Assembly (NCBI GenBank): GCA_036346405.1
Contig: CM070548.1
Location: 71,457,739 to 71,521,738, forward strand
Direction of reading: 5' to 3'
From: Phyllostachys edulis
Taxonomy: Eukaryota > Streptophyta > Magnoliopsida > Poales > Poaceae
DNA: 64,000 bases
The position numbers and the translations under genes are program-made. The notes beneath the pieces are model-generated. The model did no database searches, had not been told where the DNA came from, and saw only the letters and a list, made by a program, of their open reading frames with translations. Shown one piece after another: positions 10,850 through 23,808 of the stretch (position 1 is the first letter of the stretch; each line of letters opens with the position of its first letter).

Positions 10850-11420
10850 TTAGGTCTTATTTTTGCGCTAGTTGCATAGGTGAATGAATGTTATATACCG
10901 GTGGTCTAAAATTGATGAGAGTTGTTGCGAGCAGGACTGCGTGTCCCCAACATGCAGTTGGTAAATTACAATTCTTCAAAGGTGGTCGGGCAATAAATTT
11001 AATCCTTGTAATTAATGCCTCTTCTAGTCCATTCTGGTTGTGAACATGCGGTATGGAATGCTCAACTTTAATTCCCATTGCCATACAATAATCATCAAAT
11101 GCCTTTGAAGTAAATTCTCTAGCGTTGTCCATTCTGGTGGACTTCACATGATGATCAGGGAAATTATTCTTCAATTTTAATTATGTGCGAGACTAGCTAT
11201 GCAAAAGCGTAGTTTCTCGTAGACAATAAACATACATGCGACCATTTCGAGGAAGCATCGATGAGCACCACAAAATACCTAAATGACCCTTACGAAATTT
11301 GTATAGGACCAAAAAAAATCTCCTGGATACGGTCCAGAATGTAGGGACTTCATCCTTCACTTTCAGAGCATAAGGTTTAGTAATTAAATTCCCGGTGGCA
11401 CATGCGGGGCGCACAAAATC
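10850..11420 (-). pseudogene. Copia integrase remnant
   Basis: Frame 10857-11174 contains KSTRMDNAREFTSKAFDDYC, where the second D of the integrase DDE triad is expected (usually in a RxDNGxEF motif). It continues with VEHSIPHVHNQNGLEEALI, in which the catalytic glutamate lies, followed by a recognisable copia tail (PTACWGHAVLLATTLINFRP). Frame 11193-11414 covers the preceding region with the first catalytic D expected near VVLIDASSKW-like sequence, but it is shifted. A stop separates the two frames. Integrase would insert the cDNA copy; this copy cannot. Confidence 0.8.
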
Positions 11421-11550
11421 TTCCTAATTCAAGAAATTATTTACATTGTCCTTGTGAATTGTTAATTATATTTCTCATCATCCTAAGACCTAGACGGCAT
11501 AATCTATCATGCTAGAGATATAAAAGGTTCAGAGCTTCTAAATACGGTTT

Positions 11551-12790
11551 TCAGGGCAGTATAGGCTGTAGATGCCTTAATATTTGTGTAGTATAGCCCA
11601 GTTTCAAATGAAGGAAGTCGTTCTGATACCATTTTCTACTTTCTTCACGCTTTTTAATGAGTAGGTATTCCTTACCATACTCTTCTTCAGTCTCTACGTG
11701 GAAACCGTTAGCGCGAATATCCTTGAGAGTTCTAGTCGATTCTGGGTACAACAAGGCTTCTTCAATGACCAAAGTTGTACCCATCGGAAGTATAATTGCG
11801 GCCGTTCCTTAGCCTATTATACAAGTATCGCTGTCTGCGATTGTCGTAAGACTACCAACATTCTTGCTGATCGACTGAAAAAGTTTCGTCTCTCTCAAGA
11901 TGGTATTCATTGTGCCGCCACTCGCACCAAGATGGCACCTTCAGAAAGACATACCATAATCGAACATCCCCATGAAGGAGACATCAAGATGGATGTGTGC
12001 GCACATCGTAACTAAAAACTAAAGGGACTTGCCCCATAATTTAATGCTTTGCTCTCCTAGAGCTTACAACCATTATTCAAAAATAATTCAATGTTCTCTT
12101 CAATTCTTAACGCAAGTTACTATAAAAGATCCAAGTGCAATGCGTGCACTAGATCAAATCAGCGAAGTATTTAGAAACTTCGCCTCAATCCGCTCCATGG
12201 AGATTTTCTCCTTTTGGGCAACTACGGCCATACGGCATTGTTACCAAACGAGGGATAATGGGAAATTTGCTACTAGGTTGTCCACATCCATGAGTGCAAC
12301 TAATGGATGTGAATCCTCCATGCCTGCAATGGCGCGGTGTGCCTCATGTTGTCCTATGCCCTTCTTCTTAGACTGATAAACATCAATAACGTGCGACCCA
12401 CAACCTTACCCTTCTTGCCCCTCTCCTTCGTGAGAGGCTTTATCACCTTGTAGCTGCTAGTATTGGCTTCATGGCCAACATTGCTACTAGGTGGCTATGA
12501 GATGTAGTTCTTCCTTACAACATTATCTTTAGCTTCCGCAACTTGCATGGTGTCAATTAATGCGACATACTTCGTGTAGCCGTCTTGACGATAGTTGCGC
12601 GTGGATTGCACCGCATTTTGGTGAAAGGTAGAGAGAGTCTTCTCAATCTTCTGCTTATCCATGATTACATTATCACAGAGTTGAAGATTTGTACAAATTC
12701 TATACAAATTCTGACCATATTGGGTCAGTTCTTCGAACTCCCGGTTCGTGATGCCAGTCATCTTCATATTCATGCAAGGAGTTCATAATA
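11551..12790 (-). pseudogene. Copia protease and gag remnants
   Basis: Frame 12495-12773 matches the gag UBN2-like core (NREFEELTQYGQNLYRICTN, then IEKTLSTFHQNAVQSTRNYR). Frame 11551-11784 holds the segment between protease and integrase (GYTTQILRHLQ at its end), but the protease D-S/T-G motif could not be located in an open frame. A zinc knuckle expected near 12350-12450 is also not readable. It is strongly decayed. Confidence 0.65.
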
Positions 12791-14120
12791 TTACTGCTAG
12801 TAATTTACATAAAATGGTTGCAAAATTATCATAATGCTATTTGAACTCCCGGTTCATATTCCCGTACTTTTCTATGCATTTTTCATGATTTACTGCTATT
12901 TTCAGTGATTAAAAGTAATATAAACAATAACAGATAATCAAAACAGTAATAACAATAAATAAATTACATAGAAATAATAATAACAAAGTTAAACATGCTT
13001 CAAACGCCAAAATCGATTCAAAATTTGAATTCCCGAGGCCCTTTTCTGCTGGAAAATAAATTTTCGATGAGTTCTGCAATTTCCAGGGGTTAAAACGCGA
13101 AATTTCAGTTCTGAGAAAAATTTACACGTAATTTCTAGATTTTCAGGGGGCCTTTTTGCAAAACCGGGTTTCTTTTGCTTTTGCCTTTTTTTTCTTCCAT
13201 AAAACCGGCCCGTTAACCAGGCCCAATTAGCGCCGACGGCCCAAAGTGGCCCATCTGGCCGGCACAAAAGGTTGCTCGAGGTAGGGTTTCCCCTACCCCT
13301 CCAATCTGCGGCGGCGGTAAGTGCCCTTGCGGGGACGTCTTTGGGCTGCGGCGACATGGGCCCGAGGCGGCTTCAAGCGGCAGCATGGGCTTGAGGTGGG
13401 TTCAATCGATGGCGGCATGGGCCCAAGGCGGCGGCAACGGGCAAAATTTACGCATGACGAGGCGGTGGTGGCGAATACGAAGCGTAGCGTGGGTCGACGG
13501 AGATGGCGGGCCATCGGCCTGCGGTATGTGAGGCGGCCGGCCGGCGCGGGCGGGCGTTGTTGCCATTCTTGGAGGCGGCGGGCTCGCGGACGAAGGGTCG
13601 GCATGCTTCTGGGCGCTGACCTCTGTCGCGCATCTGCAAGGGTTCGGCGATTAGCTGGTTTGTCGGCGGTGCCTTCGAGGCGCGGAGGCGGGCGGCGCAG
13701 TGGCACCGCTTCAAGGTGGTGCATGGCTATGGGCGGCGGCATCTGGTAAGCGGGCGGCTGCGCAACCGTGTCGTGTGCGTGTTCGTGTCGGCGTAACCAG
13801 CAGTCACAAGATGCTGGGGCGGCTCCATGCCAGCTGCGGTTTTTTTGTTACTGTTCATTCAATGCAATTGCTATTCATGCAATGATCTACAGTGCAATCA
13901 ACATCATCTCTTTCATGCAATCTAACCAATCGGCTTGGCCAACGACTTCAAGTCAGCTCGCGGTAGATTAGAGAGGATTTGCACCGTAGAAAACCAATCT
14001 AGAAATCAAATTTGCAGAATTGAAAGCGATCTAGAAAGTACGATTCAATCTACGAGTGTCGTTCATCGACGGTTACCTTTCGATCCGAGTAAAGTAGGCC
14101 TACAGGTAGGCCGGAGTCGA
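12791..14120. other. Copia 5' leader with GC-rich block
   Basis: This stretch lies between gag and the primer-binding site. 12791-13200 is AT-rich. 13250-13830 is GC-rich, with overlapping open frames on both strands (for example 13293-13742 and 13321-13749) that carry no known domain and look like compositional ORFs. No gene is called. Confidence 0.55.
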
Positions 14121-14134
14121 TCGTGCTAATACCG
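14121..14134 (-). other. Copia primer-binding site, initiator tRNA-Met type
   Basis: Next to the right LTR the minus strand reads CGGTATTAGCACGA. This resembles TGGTATCAGAGC, the complement of the 3' end of plant initiator tRNA-Met, with several mismatches. Position confirms that the right LTR is the 5' LTR. Confidence 0.6.
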
Positions 14135-14256
14135 TGTTGAGGAACCGTCGCTGGCGAGTCTAGTCCGAGCGATTACCTCGTAGACAAATTTAAAATCGTA
14201 AGAACAATGTAAGAACGCAAGAACAAAATAGTAGATTGAGCACAGAGATATAGGGG
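14135..14256 (-). repeat. Copia 5' LTR, first part (continues at 39392-39540)
   Basis: It starts tgttgaggaaccgtcgctgg, paralleling the left LTR, and is cut at agggg (14252-14256), the target duplication of the Tat gypsy. The rest of the LTR is at 39392-39540. Confidence 0.95.
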
Positions 14257-14885
14257 TGTCGACGATCGAGTCGCCGATCTTATGAAAATGAAAGAGGAAA
14301 ATGACATGAAATATCCTAGCATGGAATGGGGGCCGCTCTTTATTGATATGAACTGGATTTACAAGACGTGACTAGGAACTACCCTAAATACACTGAATGT
14401 GTGGAATGTCTAACTAAGTAATCAGGCTTAGACTTTAAGTCTAAGACTGACTGTCTTGCTTCTAATTCCACCGCTTAGGCTTCTGTGTTTGCCTTCTCTT
14501 GTTTTCTGTTGTCTCTTGTCCCGTCCCTTCGTCTTCTGCGCTCCACCCTTAAATAACACCTGAAGAGATGGCAGTTACTTCTGGAGAAGGCGTCCCTGGT
14601 GAAACATTTCGACTGGTCGGAACGGTAAGGCAATTAACAATGTGTCAACTTCCTTGTGGTTATCTATGAGATGCTTAACCATAGGGTGGTTAATTATCAG
14701 TGTCTCAGGATTATATCATCGCACGGTTTGGAACATATAACACATGTTCCATTCATCATACGATAAGAAATGCCAGTTCATAGCTTTTCCGAGCAGCTAC
14801 CTGGTCAGAGCCTAGACACAAAGCCTTGTCCGATCAGGGTACCCATTGTGTAACCTCCGGAATCCTCACGACCAGTGAGGTCGTT
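14257..14885 (-). repeat. Tat gypsy 3' LTR, first part (continues at 27367-27444)
   Basis: It matches 38679 onward. It is interrupted at tcgtt (14881-14885), which is the target duplication of the Tekay element. The remainder, cttaggggttacgacc to cctcgtca, follows at 27367-27444. Confidence 0.95.
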
Positions 14886-17800
14886 TGTCGGACCCGGGAA
14901 CGAAAGATCCCGAACCCTCTGTGTTCATACACCAGTCCAGGATTTCCGGTGTACGCTACAAAAATGATAACATAACCAAATCTCGCGTTTCATTAATAGT
15001 AAATCGAGTTCGATACAAATGGGCATGAAGCCAAATAAAGAAGTAAATAACACAATGAAATAAAAGATAGTAGTAGGCGAGAACGATCCGCCACAGTAAA
15101 TCGCTGGGCGTAACCTAGGCGCGGTGTCCTCACCGCCCCGATAGTAGTCTTCTCACGAAATTTTGTTGCATAAAGCAAGCATGAGCACAACTACCGTGCT
15201 CGCAAGTTACACCCAATATGGAATTGTAATGCATGCATAAGGTAAACAAAGGACATTGGCGTGGTTATTTTATGAAACAAAGCAGCTTTAATTTAAATAA
15301 TCGTAATAGATTGCAAGGCCATTTTCATACATTAATTAAAATCATATTTTAAATGACAATTGAATAATGTGGATAACCTCCACGAAAGGTGATGGATATC
15401 CTCCAATCACAATGGCTAACCGCCTAATTTTCCCCACAGGACTATCCATCCCGAAAACATCTGTTGAAACCATTTTTAAACCAAAAACAAGTCTAACTCA
15501 AAGTGGCTTTGCTAGCATGTCCATGATCATGACGCGCTATTCAATAGTTTTCTACTCTGCGAGTTTGTATGCGATTTTACCCACACGAGATATTATACCC
15601 TTTGTGTCGGCCAATCCACGCTTCCTAAGGCGTGTGACAGAGCAAATATCACAAGGCCGTTATAATGTTCTACCTCACAATACTCATGCCCGCTAAGGTT
15701 TCGCTTCCATTGACTAACCATCCTCCCAGGAGCCCCTCTTGCGCCATGTGGGACTACTTGTCTAACCAACACCCACTCATACAACATGGCACTAATATCT
15801 ATGAGGTATCCCAAATTATTAAGCCAGTCCTTCCCATACAGGACATGTGGTGGTACGTTTTGGCATAGCAAAGGAACGCCAAAGGTCGGGTCCTTAATTG
15901 ACTTGGGCGTCTTTCAAAGTAAACCCCGGCTTTAATCCTAACCAGATTAAACCCGTGCATAAACTCGCACCCACCTTTCATCCGTTACGCCCAAGTCCAA
16001 ACCATCTTTATTTTATTTAGTAAAACCACCTTTACAACAACTCTATGGTAAGACAATACCATAGGTTCAAGTTAAAACAAGTTTGTAAAGATTTGGCTAA
16101 ATCCTCCCAAAATCAAAATCATGGTCTAAACATTTGCTAAGCATTTCCAAACAATTTATCTATGGAGACAAGGGATGACATTTCAATATTCAATATTGGC
16201 CATACAAGGACAGTTGGAATATCTAATCATTTAAACAGAATTTAAAATACTTGAATAAAAGTATGCATGCACTTAATAATTTGAAAACTGAATTTAAATA
16301 ACTTTAAAATAGTAGGTGCAAAATGATCAAAGTATAACTTGCCTTCGCTGAAGTCTTGAAATTCTAATTCTTCTAAGAATCAAATTCCTAATCGCCAGTA
16401 ATCTAAACGTGAAAATACGACAATCAATTGTAATTCAAATAAGGACAAGACAATAGTTCAAACTAACTCCAAATAAAATAATTATATTTTATTTAGCTAG
16501 ATAATAATCTTATAAGACCTTATAAGTTTGAAACATTCAATTTAGAAATAGGAAATAAAAGATATAACCTTTACAAGTTTAAATCCTAAATTTGCAAATT
16601 AAATAGTTTAATTTAAAATGACAGTTTAAACTAATTCCAAATAGACCAATTCTAATCTATTAAGCTAAATAATCTTTTTATAAAGTTTTAGAAATTTTAA
16701 TTCACTAAATTTGGAGTTGGAATCCAAATGATATGAATTTTACAAATGTTAGTTTAAATTTGGAATTTAAATGGATTTCTAAATTCTAAAACAGAACTAA
16801 ACTGAACCCCAAATTGAATAACTATATTTTATTTAGTTAGATAATAATTTTCTAAGATTTTAGCAATTTGAATCATCTACTTTGGAATTATGGTTCAAGA
16901 TATGAATTTTACAAGTTTAATTCCTAAATTAGTGGTTTAAATTATTTCAAATTCAAACAGACAGTTTAAACCTACTCCAATTCAAACTTTTATATTTTAT
17001 TTAGCTAGGTATTAATTTTATACAATTTTAGAAATTGGAATCACCTAATTTGGAATCGAATGCAAAAGTTATGAATTTTACAAATTAAACCCTAATCATT
17101 ATTTAAATCAATTTCTGAATTATTTTTCTAAAGGAAATCTATTTATCGCGACCGCCGACGTCGGCGCTCGGATTTTCCGATTTTAAAATAATATCGACAA
17201 GTGGGGCCCTTGTGTCGAGACTCGGTTTATGTGGACCAAGTCCACGGACTTGGCGACAGTCTTGATGGCGTGTGTGGTGACGTGGTTGCCACGCAGCAAC
17301 CACGCGTGGCTCGGGGCTGATTTGGCGCAGACGTGGCGCCGAGGTGGCGACACGCGCCGTGCCACGATGGCGTAGGGCGGCACGGCTGGGGCCGATGGTC
17401 GCCGCGGCATAAAGACGCGGCAATGACGGCGAGGCGCGATTAGCGAGAGGGGCACGGGAACACGAGGCGCCACCCACTCGATTTAAATGACGACAGAGGC
17501 GGCGGCGACGAGGAAGGAGCGGCGGCGCGCAGACGGCTTGCAGCGAACGGCGACTCGCGGCCCGGCGAAGACGAGTCGCGACCGATCGCGCGAAGACGGT
17601 GATGTCGATGGAAAGCGGCGAGGCCGCGATGGCTATGGCGGCGGCGCAATCGAAGCTCAAGCCGGGACCCGCGAAAGCAAAACCAAATTCGGTGGAGAGG
17701 GGCACGGGAGCGAGAGTGGGTGGTGGTGTTGGCGTCGGTGGAGTGAGGCTACCGGGGTGTTTTTATAGGGCCCGGGAGCTCCAGGCGTGTGGAGGTGGGG

Positions 17801-18448
17801 GGTCGTGGCGTGATTCTGGCGTGGGCGCAAGGCGAGAAAAAAGAGGGAAGAGCGTGGGGATCGTGCGGAGGCGGGCGCGAGTCGTCTTAAACGACGCGAG
17901 AGAAGGCAAGGCCATGAGTCATGGCTTCGCCCGGCGCGATAATGGCGGCGAGGCTTTGACTCATGAGAGGCAGCGAGAAGGGGACGGGTCAGCGGGCCAC
18001 AAGATGATGAGAGGGAGAGGGTGGCAAGTGGGCCAAAGCAGAGAGAGAGAGAGAGAGGAGGCAGGCGGTCATGCCGCGTTGGATGTAAATCCAGCACCAC
18101 GCTTAAATGGGTCTGTGGTGGTGCGGGCCGCCTTGGGCCAAGGAGATTTGGCCCAAGATCTTTTTACGATTTTCTTTTGATTTTCTATTTTACATATTCG
18201 CCTAATCCATTTAGGCTCTAGAAAATAGCAAACAAATCCTAAAAATTCTAGGAAAATTTCTGGATGATTCTAGAATTATTCTGGACTTAAATAAAATAAT
18301 TCTATCTTAAAGTTGATAATGGATTTTGGATTGAAATTTCTTTTTAGCTTTCAACAATTTTAAACAATAGTTTTTAATTTGCAGAAAAATCACAAATTCA
18401 AATAAGTTTTTAAACTTAAATCCAAGTTTGAAATTTTGGGCTGTTACA
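14886..18448 (-). repeat. Tekay gypsy 3' LTR (3563 bp)
   Basis: It runs from tgtcggacccgggaacgaaa to gggctgttaca. The first two thirds are AT-rich and align almost base for base with 23880-26040. 17140-18170 is GC-rich and differs from the right LTR by many indels. A minus-strand TATAAAA box lies at 17761-17767. Open frames at 17139-18180 have no known domain. Confidence 0.95.
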
Positions 18449-18465
18449 AACCTCCCCCCCTTAAG
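18449..18465 (-). other. Tekay gypsy polypurine tract
   Basis: The + strand aacctccccccccttaa directly follows the left LTR. On the minus strand this is TTAAGGGGGGGGAGGTT, a classical polypurine tract. Confidence 0.85.
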
Positions 18466-18484
18466 GGAATCTCGACCCCGAGAT

Positions 18485-18916
18485 TCAGACATGGCTAGCA
18501 AGAAGGTGGGGATACTCTGCTTTCAGATCTTCCTCTCGCTCCCAAGTGGCTTCACTTTCCGGGTGGTGGCTCCACTGAACTTTGTATGAGCGTATGATCT
18601 TGCTCCGGGTGACACGCTCTGCGACATCCAGAATCTTGATTGGTTGCTCCACATATGTGAGGTCTTCTTGAAGATCAATGCTTTCCAGAAGGGTTTGATC
18701 TTCAGGCACTCGAAGGCACTTCTTTAGTTGTGAAACATGGAAGACATTGTGGACGGCAGATAAGGATGCTGGTAGCTCGAGCTGATATGCAACTTCACCT
18801 CTTCTTGCCAAAATCTTGTAAGGTCCCACAAACTGGTGCAAGTTTTCCTTTGGTTCGAACCTTCTTACTCCTGAGTGGAGTAACTCTGAGATAGACAAAA
18901 TCTCCTTCATACGCAA
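18485..18916 (-). pseudogene. Tekay gypsy integrase C-terminus with chromodomain-like tail
   Basis: The frame opens within the integrase C-terminal domain (VRRFEPKENLHQFVGPYKIL, VAYQLELPASLSAVHNVFHV, SQLKKCLRVPEDQ). It ends with a chromodomain-like region: PIKILDVAERVTRSKIIRSY, KVQWSHHPESEATWEREEDL, then KAEYPHLL and a stop. W-x-x-x-x-x-x-E-x-T-W-E is the conserved core. Chromodomains steer Tekay-type integration toward particular chromatin. The part is open, but the integrase core upstream (18950-19740) is broken. Confidence 0.88.
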
Positions 18917-18949
18917 AGGTCAACTCTCGCCGACGATTATCAAGATAAC

Positions 18950-19740
18950 TCTTCATCGGGTTTGAGCTACTTTCGGATGCTCTCTTATTGCCTTAACCTT
19001 ACTTTCACTTCTTTGATCAACTCGCCCAAAGAATCGATGCTCTCCTACTTCATCCCAAAGAAGCGGAGTTCGTGATTTCGCCATACAAAGCCTCAAATGG
19101 GGACATTTGAAGACCGGCTTGGTAGCTATTGTTATCTTAAAATTCCGCGATAGGGCAAATTCTTGTCCCAACTTTTTCCGTAATCCAAGGCGCAGTTCAA
19201 GCATGTCTTCAAGAATCTGGTTGACTCGTTTCGTCCGCCATCCGTCTCATGATGATATGCAAGATCTTGAAATTTAGTCCGTTCCCAAGGCTTCATGCGA
19301 CATCGCCAAAATCTTGATGTAAACCGTGATCCTCGTCGGACACGATCTTCTTGGGTACTCCATGCGCATGCACTATCTTGGCCATATACAATTACGCCAC
19401 CATCGCTTCGGGTAGGTGGTCTTGATCGAAGGAAATGAGCCACTTTCGTTAACCGATCAATTATCACCCGGATGGAATCACATCCCGATCAAGGCCCTAG
19501 GAAGTCCGATAATGAAATCCATACCAACTTCTTCCCACTTCCACTCTGGGATCGGTAGCAGTTGTAACAAACCAATGGTCTTTGATGTTTCGCCTTGACT
19601 CACCGACAAACATCACATCTGCTCTGAACTTCGGCAATTTCCGCTTCATGCCGACCCACCAATATCTTTCCTTAAGATCCTGGTACATCTTGGTGCCGCC
19701 AGGTGAATGGAATCTGGCGACTCATGGGCTTCCTTGAATC
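18950..19740 (-). pseudogene. Tekay gypsy integrase core, multiply frameshifted
   Basis: Short frames carry parts of the core. 19497-19688 has YQDLKERYWWVGMKRKLPKF, the end of the zinc region. 19132-19467 has MIIDRLTKVAHFL, where the first catalytic D lies (usually VVVDRLTKSAHF), and a later QHEVDGG-like stretch is scrambled. Indels of one to three bases occur every 50-100 bases. Integrase activity is excluded. Confidence 0.8.
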
Positions 19741-19747
19741 GATCGCT

Positions 19748-21250
19748 TTAAATCCTCGCCGATCCCAGACGCAGATGCGTTCCTAACCACACTGTTCCTT
19801 CCTCATCTTCGGTGAATCCTGAAGCTTTGCCTCTTTTCATATTCTTCTTGATCTCCTTGATGTCTTCATCTACTAATTGTTTTTCTTTGATCTGACTCTG
19901 AAGTGTTGGTTGAACTTCCAATGCATTCACACATCCTTGCTCAACAATCTCCAAGTTCAGATGCTTCAATTCTTCATATAACTCTGGCTGATTCTCCTGA
20001 ACCAAAACGGTATTGCAATACGCCTTCCTGCTCAGGGCATCTGCAACCACATTTGCTTTGCCCGGGTGATAATGAATCCCAAGGTCATAATCCTTTATCA
20101 ATTCCAGCCATCTTCTCTGACGGAGGTTAAGGTCAGACTGGGTAAAGATGTACTTCAAACTCTTATGATCCGTGAAAACCTCACAGCGGTTACCAATGAG
20201 ATAATGCCGCCAGATCTTCAATGCATGTACAATTGTCGCTAACTCTGTGTCGTGAGTTGATAATTCCTTCGTGTGGTCTCAATCGACGGATGCATAAGCT
20301 CTGACTTTGCCCTCTTGCATCAATACACAACCAAGTCCTCGACGAGATGCGCCGCAGAAAATAACAAAATCCGTATGAATATCGGTAGGACCAAGACAGT
20401 CTTTCAAACTAATCTCGTCTTGAGTTCTTGGAAACTTTCTTCAAGCGTCATGTCAATCAAATTTCTTCTCCTTCTTGAAGTTGAGTCATTGGTCTTGCTA
20501 TCTTGGAAAAGCCTTCAATGAATCTGCGATAATACCCACCAATCCAAGGAAGCTTCTCACATCTGCGGAGACTTGGGTTGTTTCCAATCCATTCTTCGCT
20601 TCGACTTTGGTGGATCTATCGCCACCCTCCCGATGACACAATATGACCAAGGAATGCCACGACTTAGCCAAAATTCGCACTTGCTGAATTTGGCATAAAG
20701 TCGGTGCTCTCGAAGTTTTCCCAAAATTATCCCGAGGTGGTCCTCATGTTCTTCTTCATTCTTTGAATAGATAAGAATGTCATCGATGAAAACAACCACA
20801 AACTTATCCAAGAATTCCATGAACACTTTGTTCATCATATTCATGAAATAAGGTATGCGTTCATCAAACCGAAAGACATTATCAGAACTCGCATAACCCA
20901 TATCCGTGGTGAATGCAGTCTTCGGAATATCTTCTGGTCTAATCTTCAGTTGGTGATAACCGGATCTCAAATCAATCTTCGAGAAAACACTTGCTCCTTT
21001 CAGTTGATCGAACAGATCATCAATCCTAGGTAACGGATACTTATTCTTAATTGTCACCTCGTTGAGCGATCTGTAATCCACACACATCCTCATGCTGTTG
21101 TCTTTCTTCTTGACAAATAATACAGGTGCTCCCCAAGGTGATGAACTTGGCCGAATATATCCCTTGCTCCGCAATTCTTCAATTTGTTTCTTCATCTCTG
21201 CCAATTCATTGGCCGCATTCTCAGAAGGTCGCCGAGATTGGAGCGGTCCT
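19748..21250 (-). pseudogene. Tekay gypsy reverse transcriptase and RNase H
   Basis: Frame 20557-21204 carries RT: MAEMKKQIEELRSKGYIRPS, CVDYRSLNEVTIKNKYPLPR, DDLFDQLKGASVFSKIDLRS, and the catalytic FIDDILIYSK. An indel scrambles the block between TAFTT and YFMNMM. Frame 19748-20221 is RNase H (MKIWRHYLIGNRCEVFTDHK, SLKYIFTQSDLNLRQRRWLE, KANVVADALSRK). The connection between them (20280-20560) is frameshifted. RT would copy element RNA into cDNA. Confidence 0.88.
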
Positions 21251-21699
21251 CGACTAAATCAATTAAGAACATGACGCCCCTATCCGTGGCATGCCGTAGC
21301 TCATCAGAAAAACATCCGGAATTCTTGCACTATTGGTATATCTTCAAGCTTTAACTCCTTCAAGCTAGTCAAGATGGAACTTCCACCAAGGTGTCTTGGG
21401 CTTGAATTCAAGCTGTGACTCCTTCCTCATTAGTGAGAGTGATAGACCTATCAAGCCGATCTATCCGCCCTGATTCTTGGCTAGCGACCCATTCCAAGTA
21501 TTACATCCGGACCTTGAGAATGCAAGACTATCAAGTCTCGCCATGAAGGAAACTCCTGATATCTCGTGGTAAGATTTGGGCATAGAGAATCGGTTCTCAT
21601 TTCGAGCCCGGGAATGGATTATCATAGGATTACTTAATGAAGAAATAGGTAACCCATTTTTGCCCACAAACTTATTGGATACAAAAGAATGCGAAGCTC

Positions 21700-22860
21700 C
21701 TAATCAAACAGTAATCGATCGCCGTATCGAATTAACAAGGAACGTACCAGGGACGACATCCGTGCCGCCGAAGCTTCTCTGCGTGACGTGATTCACACGC
21801 CCTTCGTGAATCGCCCGCCGGCTTTGGGGTGCCGGTGGCCGGTACTCTCGATGCCGCTCGATTGGTGTTGCGATCGCCGCTTTTTCGCACTTGTTGGCAT
21901 AATGTCCATCCTGTTGTAATGGAAGCATGTCACTCCCGCCGATGAAGTTGGGTTCTTCATTAAACCGCTCGCAGATGCATTGTTGCGGAAGTTGGAAGAG
22001 TTGGAGCGCGGCGTTGCAGATCGAGTTCTGGGTGTAGAAGATCGAACCTTCCACTCGAGGTGGCCGAGGCCGAGCAAAGCGAGGCTTGGGTTGCCCTCCG
22101 AGTTGAACTTCGAGCGCCATCCTCCGCTATGCAGTTCTCCATCTGCAGATGTTTGGCCTCCTGGCGAAAAGCTTTATTCACTAACCGCCGGAAGTCAAGT
22201 AGTCATGGAGACCACCGATCGAGATCTCGCTGCTCAAACCATCCATGAACCTTTCTCGCCTTTCTTCATCACTAGCCACGCCTCGCTGGGCATAGCGAGC
22301 AAGTTGGTTGAACTTGTGCGTGTATTCACCCACTGCAATGCGGTTGTTTTGTTTGAGCGCTGGAACTCTTTCTTCTTTAGTGTCATTATCCTGCGGGAAT
22401 ATGTGCATGGCGAAAGCCCGCACAAACTCCCCCAAGAGATAGTCTGCATCAAGATGGGAGATGTTGTAGTTATCCCACCATTCTCGATGCGGGACCGTGA
22501 GTCGGTGAGAGGCAAACAGACTCTCTCACGATCAAGACACCGAGTGATATCCGCTTTTTCCGATAGCACGGATCCGCCATCGGCATCCATCGGCCTCAGG
22601 TCGCCGGAGAAGGTTAGGGCGATGCGCATGAAATCGCCATGGTCAATCTCTCATGGGTGGAGGTGGTGGTGTAGTTCGAGTTGTTGCTCGACATTCTCAG
22701 ACGCTGCTGAGGGATCGAGCCAGAGGTTAATCGATGGTTTTGGTTTTCCATCATCCGACGCCTAACTGGTCCTTCACCGTGGCGGTGGTGGTTGCCGCAC
22801 GGATCCTCCCCGTAATCAAGTCTTCGTTGCTCGACCTCGGACATCGCCATCGCTGCAGAC
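21700..22860 (-). pseudogene. Tekay gypsy gag with zinc knuckle
   Basis: Gag core pieces: 22181-22435 has NRIAVGEYTHKFNQLARYAQ, followed by SDEERRERFMDGLSSEIS. The zinc knuckle near 21890-21930 is split over two frames: one gives VTCFHYNR, the other QQDGHYANKC, together a C-x2-C-x4-H-x4-C site broken by an indel. The likely start codon region is near 22850 (MAMSEVEQRRLDYGEDPCGN). It is homologous to 3927-5100. Confidence 0.8.
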
Positions 22861-23792
22861 GGTGGTCACCATCCGCTAGAACTCCAAAGATTTAGGAGAG
22901 ATAGATGATAGGAAGTTCTAAAGGGTACATTCTAATGACCCAAGAACACAAAGAGCACACAAGACAAAGAGCAGATTTTTCCAAAAAGTTCCTTTATTAA
23001 GTCATTTTATTCAAAGATTATGGCTACCACAAATAAGATAGTAGCTCATAATTCGCAACTAACGATCGAGCTAACAGGAAGGTAACTATAATGGGTATCG
23101 GGGTATAATCCGGCTCATCGAGCTAGCCTCACGGCTTTAGCTAGCTAGCGAGCTCCGCAGATTACGGTCTTGACTTTCTTCGCTTCTTGTAGTCTGCATT
23201 CGGCGGTGAGCAAGTCATTCAAGGTGTTTCCAGAGGCATAATCCAAAGCCTTAGCCAGATCCACCGTGTGTCGGGCCGGGAATCTTCGCTCTAGCGGAGT
23301 TGAAAGTCTTGTCGAAGTCGGCCTGAATGTGCATCGGGTAGTAATGAAACCCGTGCCTCAAGGCGATGATTGTAGGTGTAGCGAAGGTGGCGGATCCTCT
23401 CTTGCCGTGATCCTCGCATGCCCTCATCAAAGGTGTCGCTACGGATCGGAGCGCCAAAGACGTGGAAGACGGTGTCCCGGCGTAGATTGGAGTAGATGAG
23501 CACTTCTACTCTCCACGCTTGTCGTTCTCCCACTTGGTACTTGAATCCTTGAAAAGTTGGCCTCTTCAGAACCAGTGTCAGATCATTTCCCAAAGTATCT
23601 CGCCCAAGATCCAAAGAAGGCTCCGTGGGAAGTAGCGTCCCAGATTTCACCATCTAAAATTTTGAGAAGGAGAGGAGTTAGTAAACATTTTTAAAGAGAA
23701 AGGTTGAGACATGACTCGATAGACTCAAAATAGTTTTAGTTTTTGAAGATAAGTCCTTAAGGCAATTCTAAGGCCACGACCTACAATGACAT
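22861..23792. other. Tekay gypsy 5' leader, no gene
   Basis: Between gag and the primer site there are only short frames. 23291-23653 on the minus strand is open but has no recognisable domain and may be compositional. It is normal leader length for this lineage. Confidence 0.55.
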
Positions 23793-23804
23793 GGCTCGAT
23801 ACCA
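23793..23804 (-). other. Tekay gypsy primer-binding site, initiator tRNA-Met type
   Basis: The minus strand reads TGGTATCGAGCC, nearly TGGTATCAGAGCC, the complement of the initiator tRNA-Met 3' end. It starts four bases inside the right LTR. Confidence 0.8.
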
Positions 23805-23808
23805 CTTT

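Noticed and set aside
13293..13749. Overlapping ORFs in the copia leader
   Set aside because: GC-driven open frames on both strands with no domain; the location is a known non-coding leader position.
17139..18180. Long ORFs in the Tekay LTR
   Set aside because: Not preserved in the paired LTR at 26050-27094, where indels break them. They are compositional.
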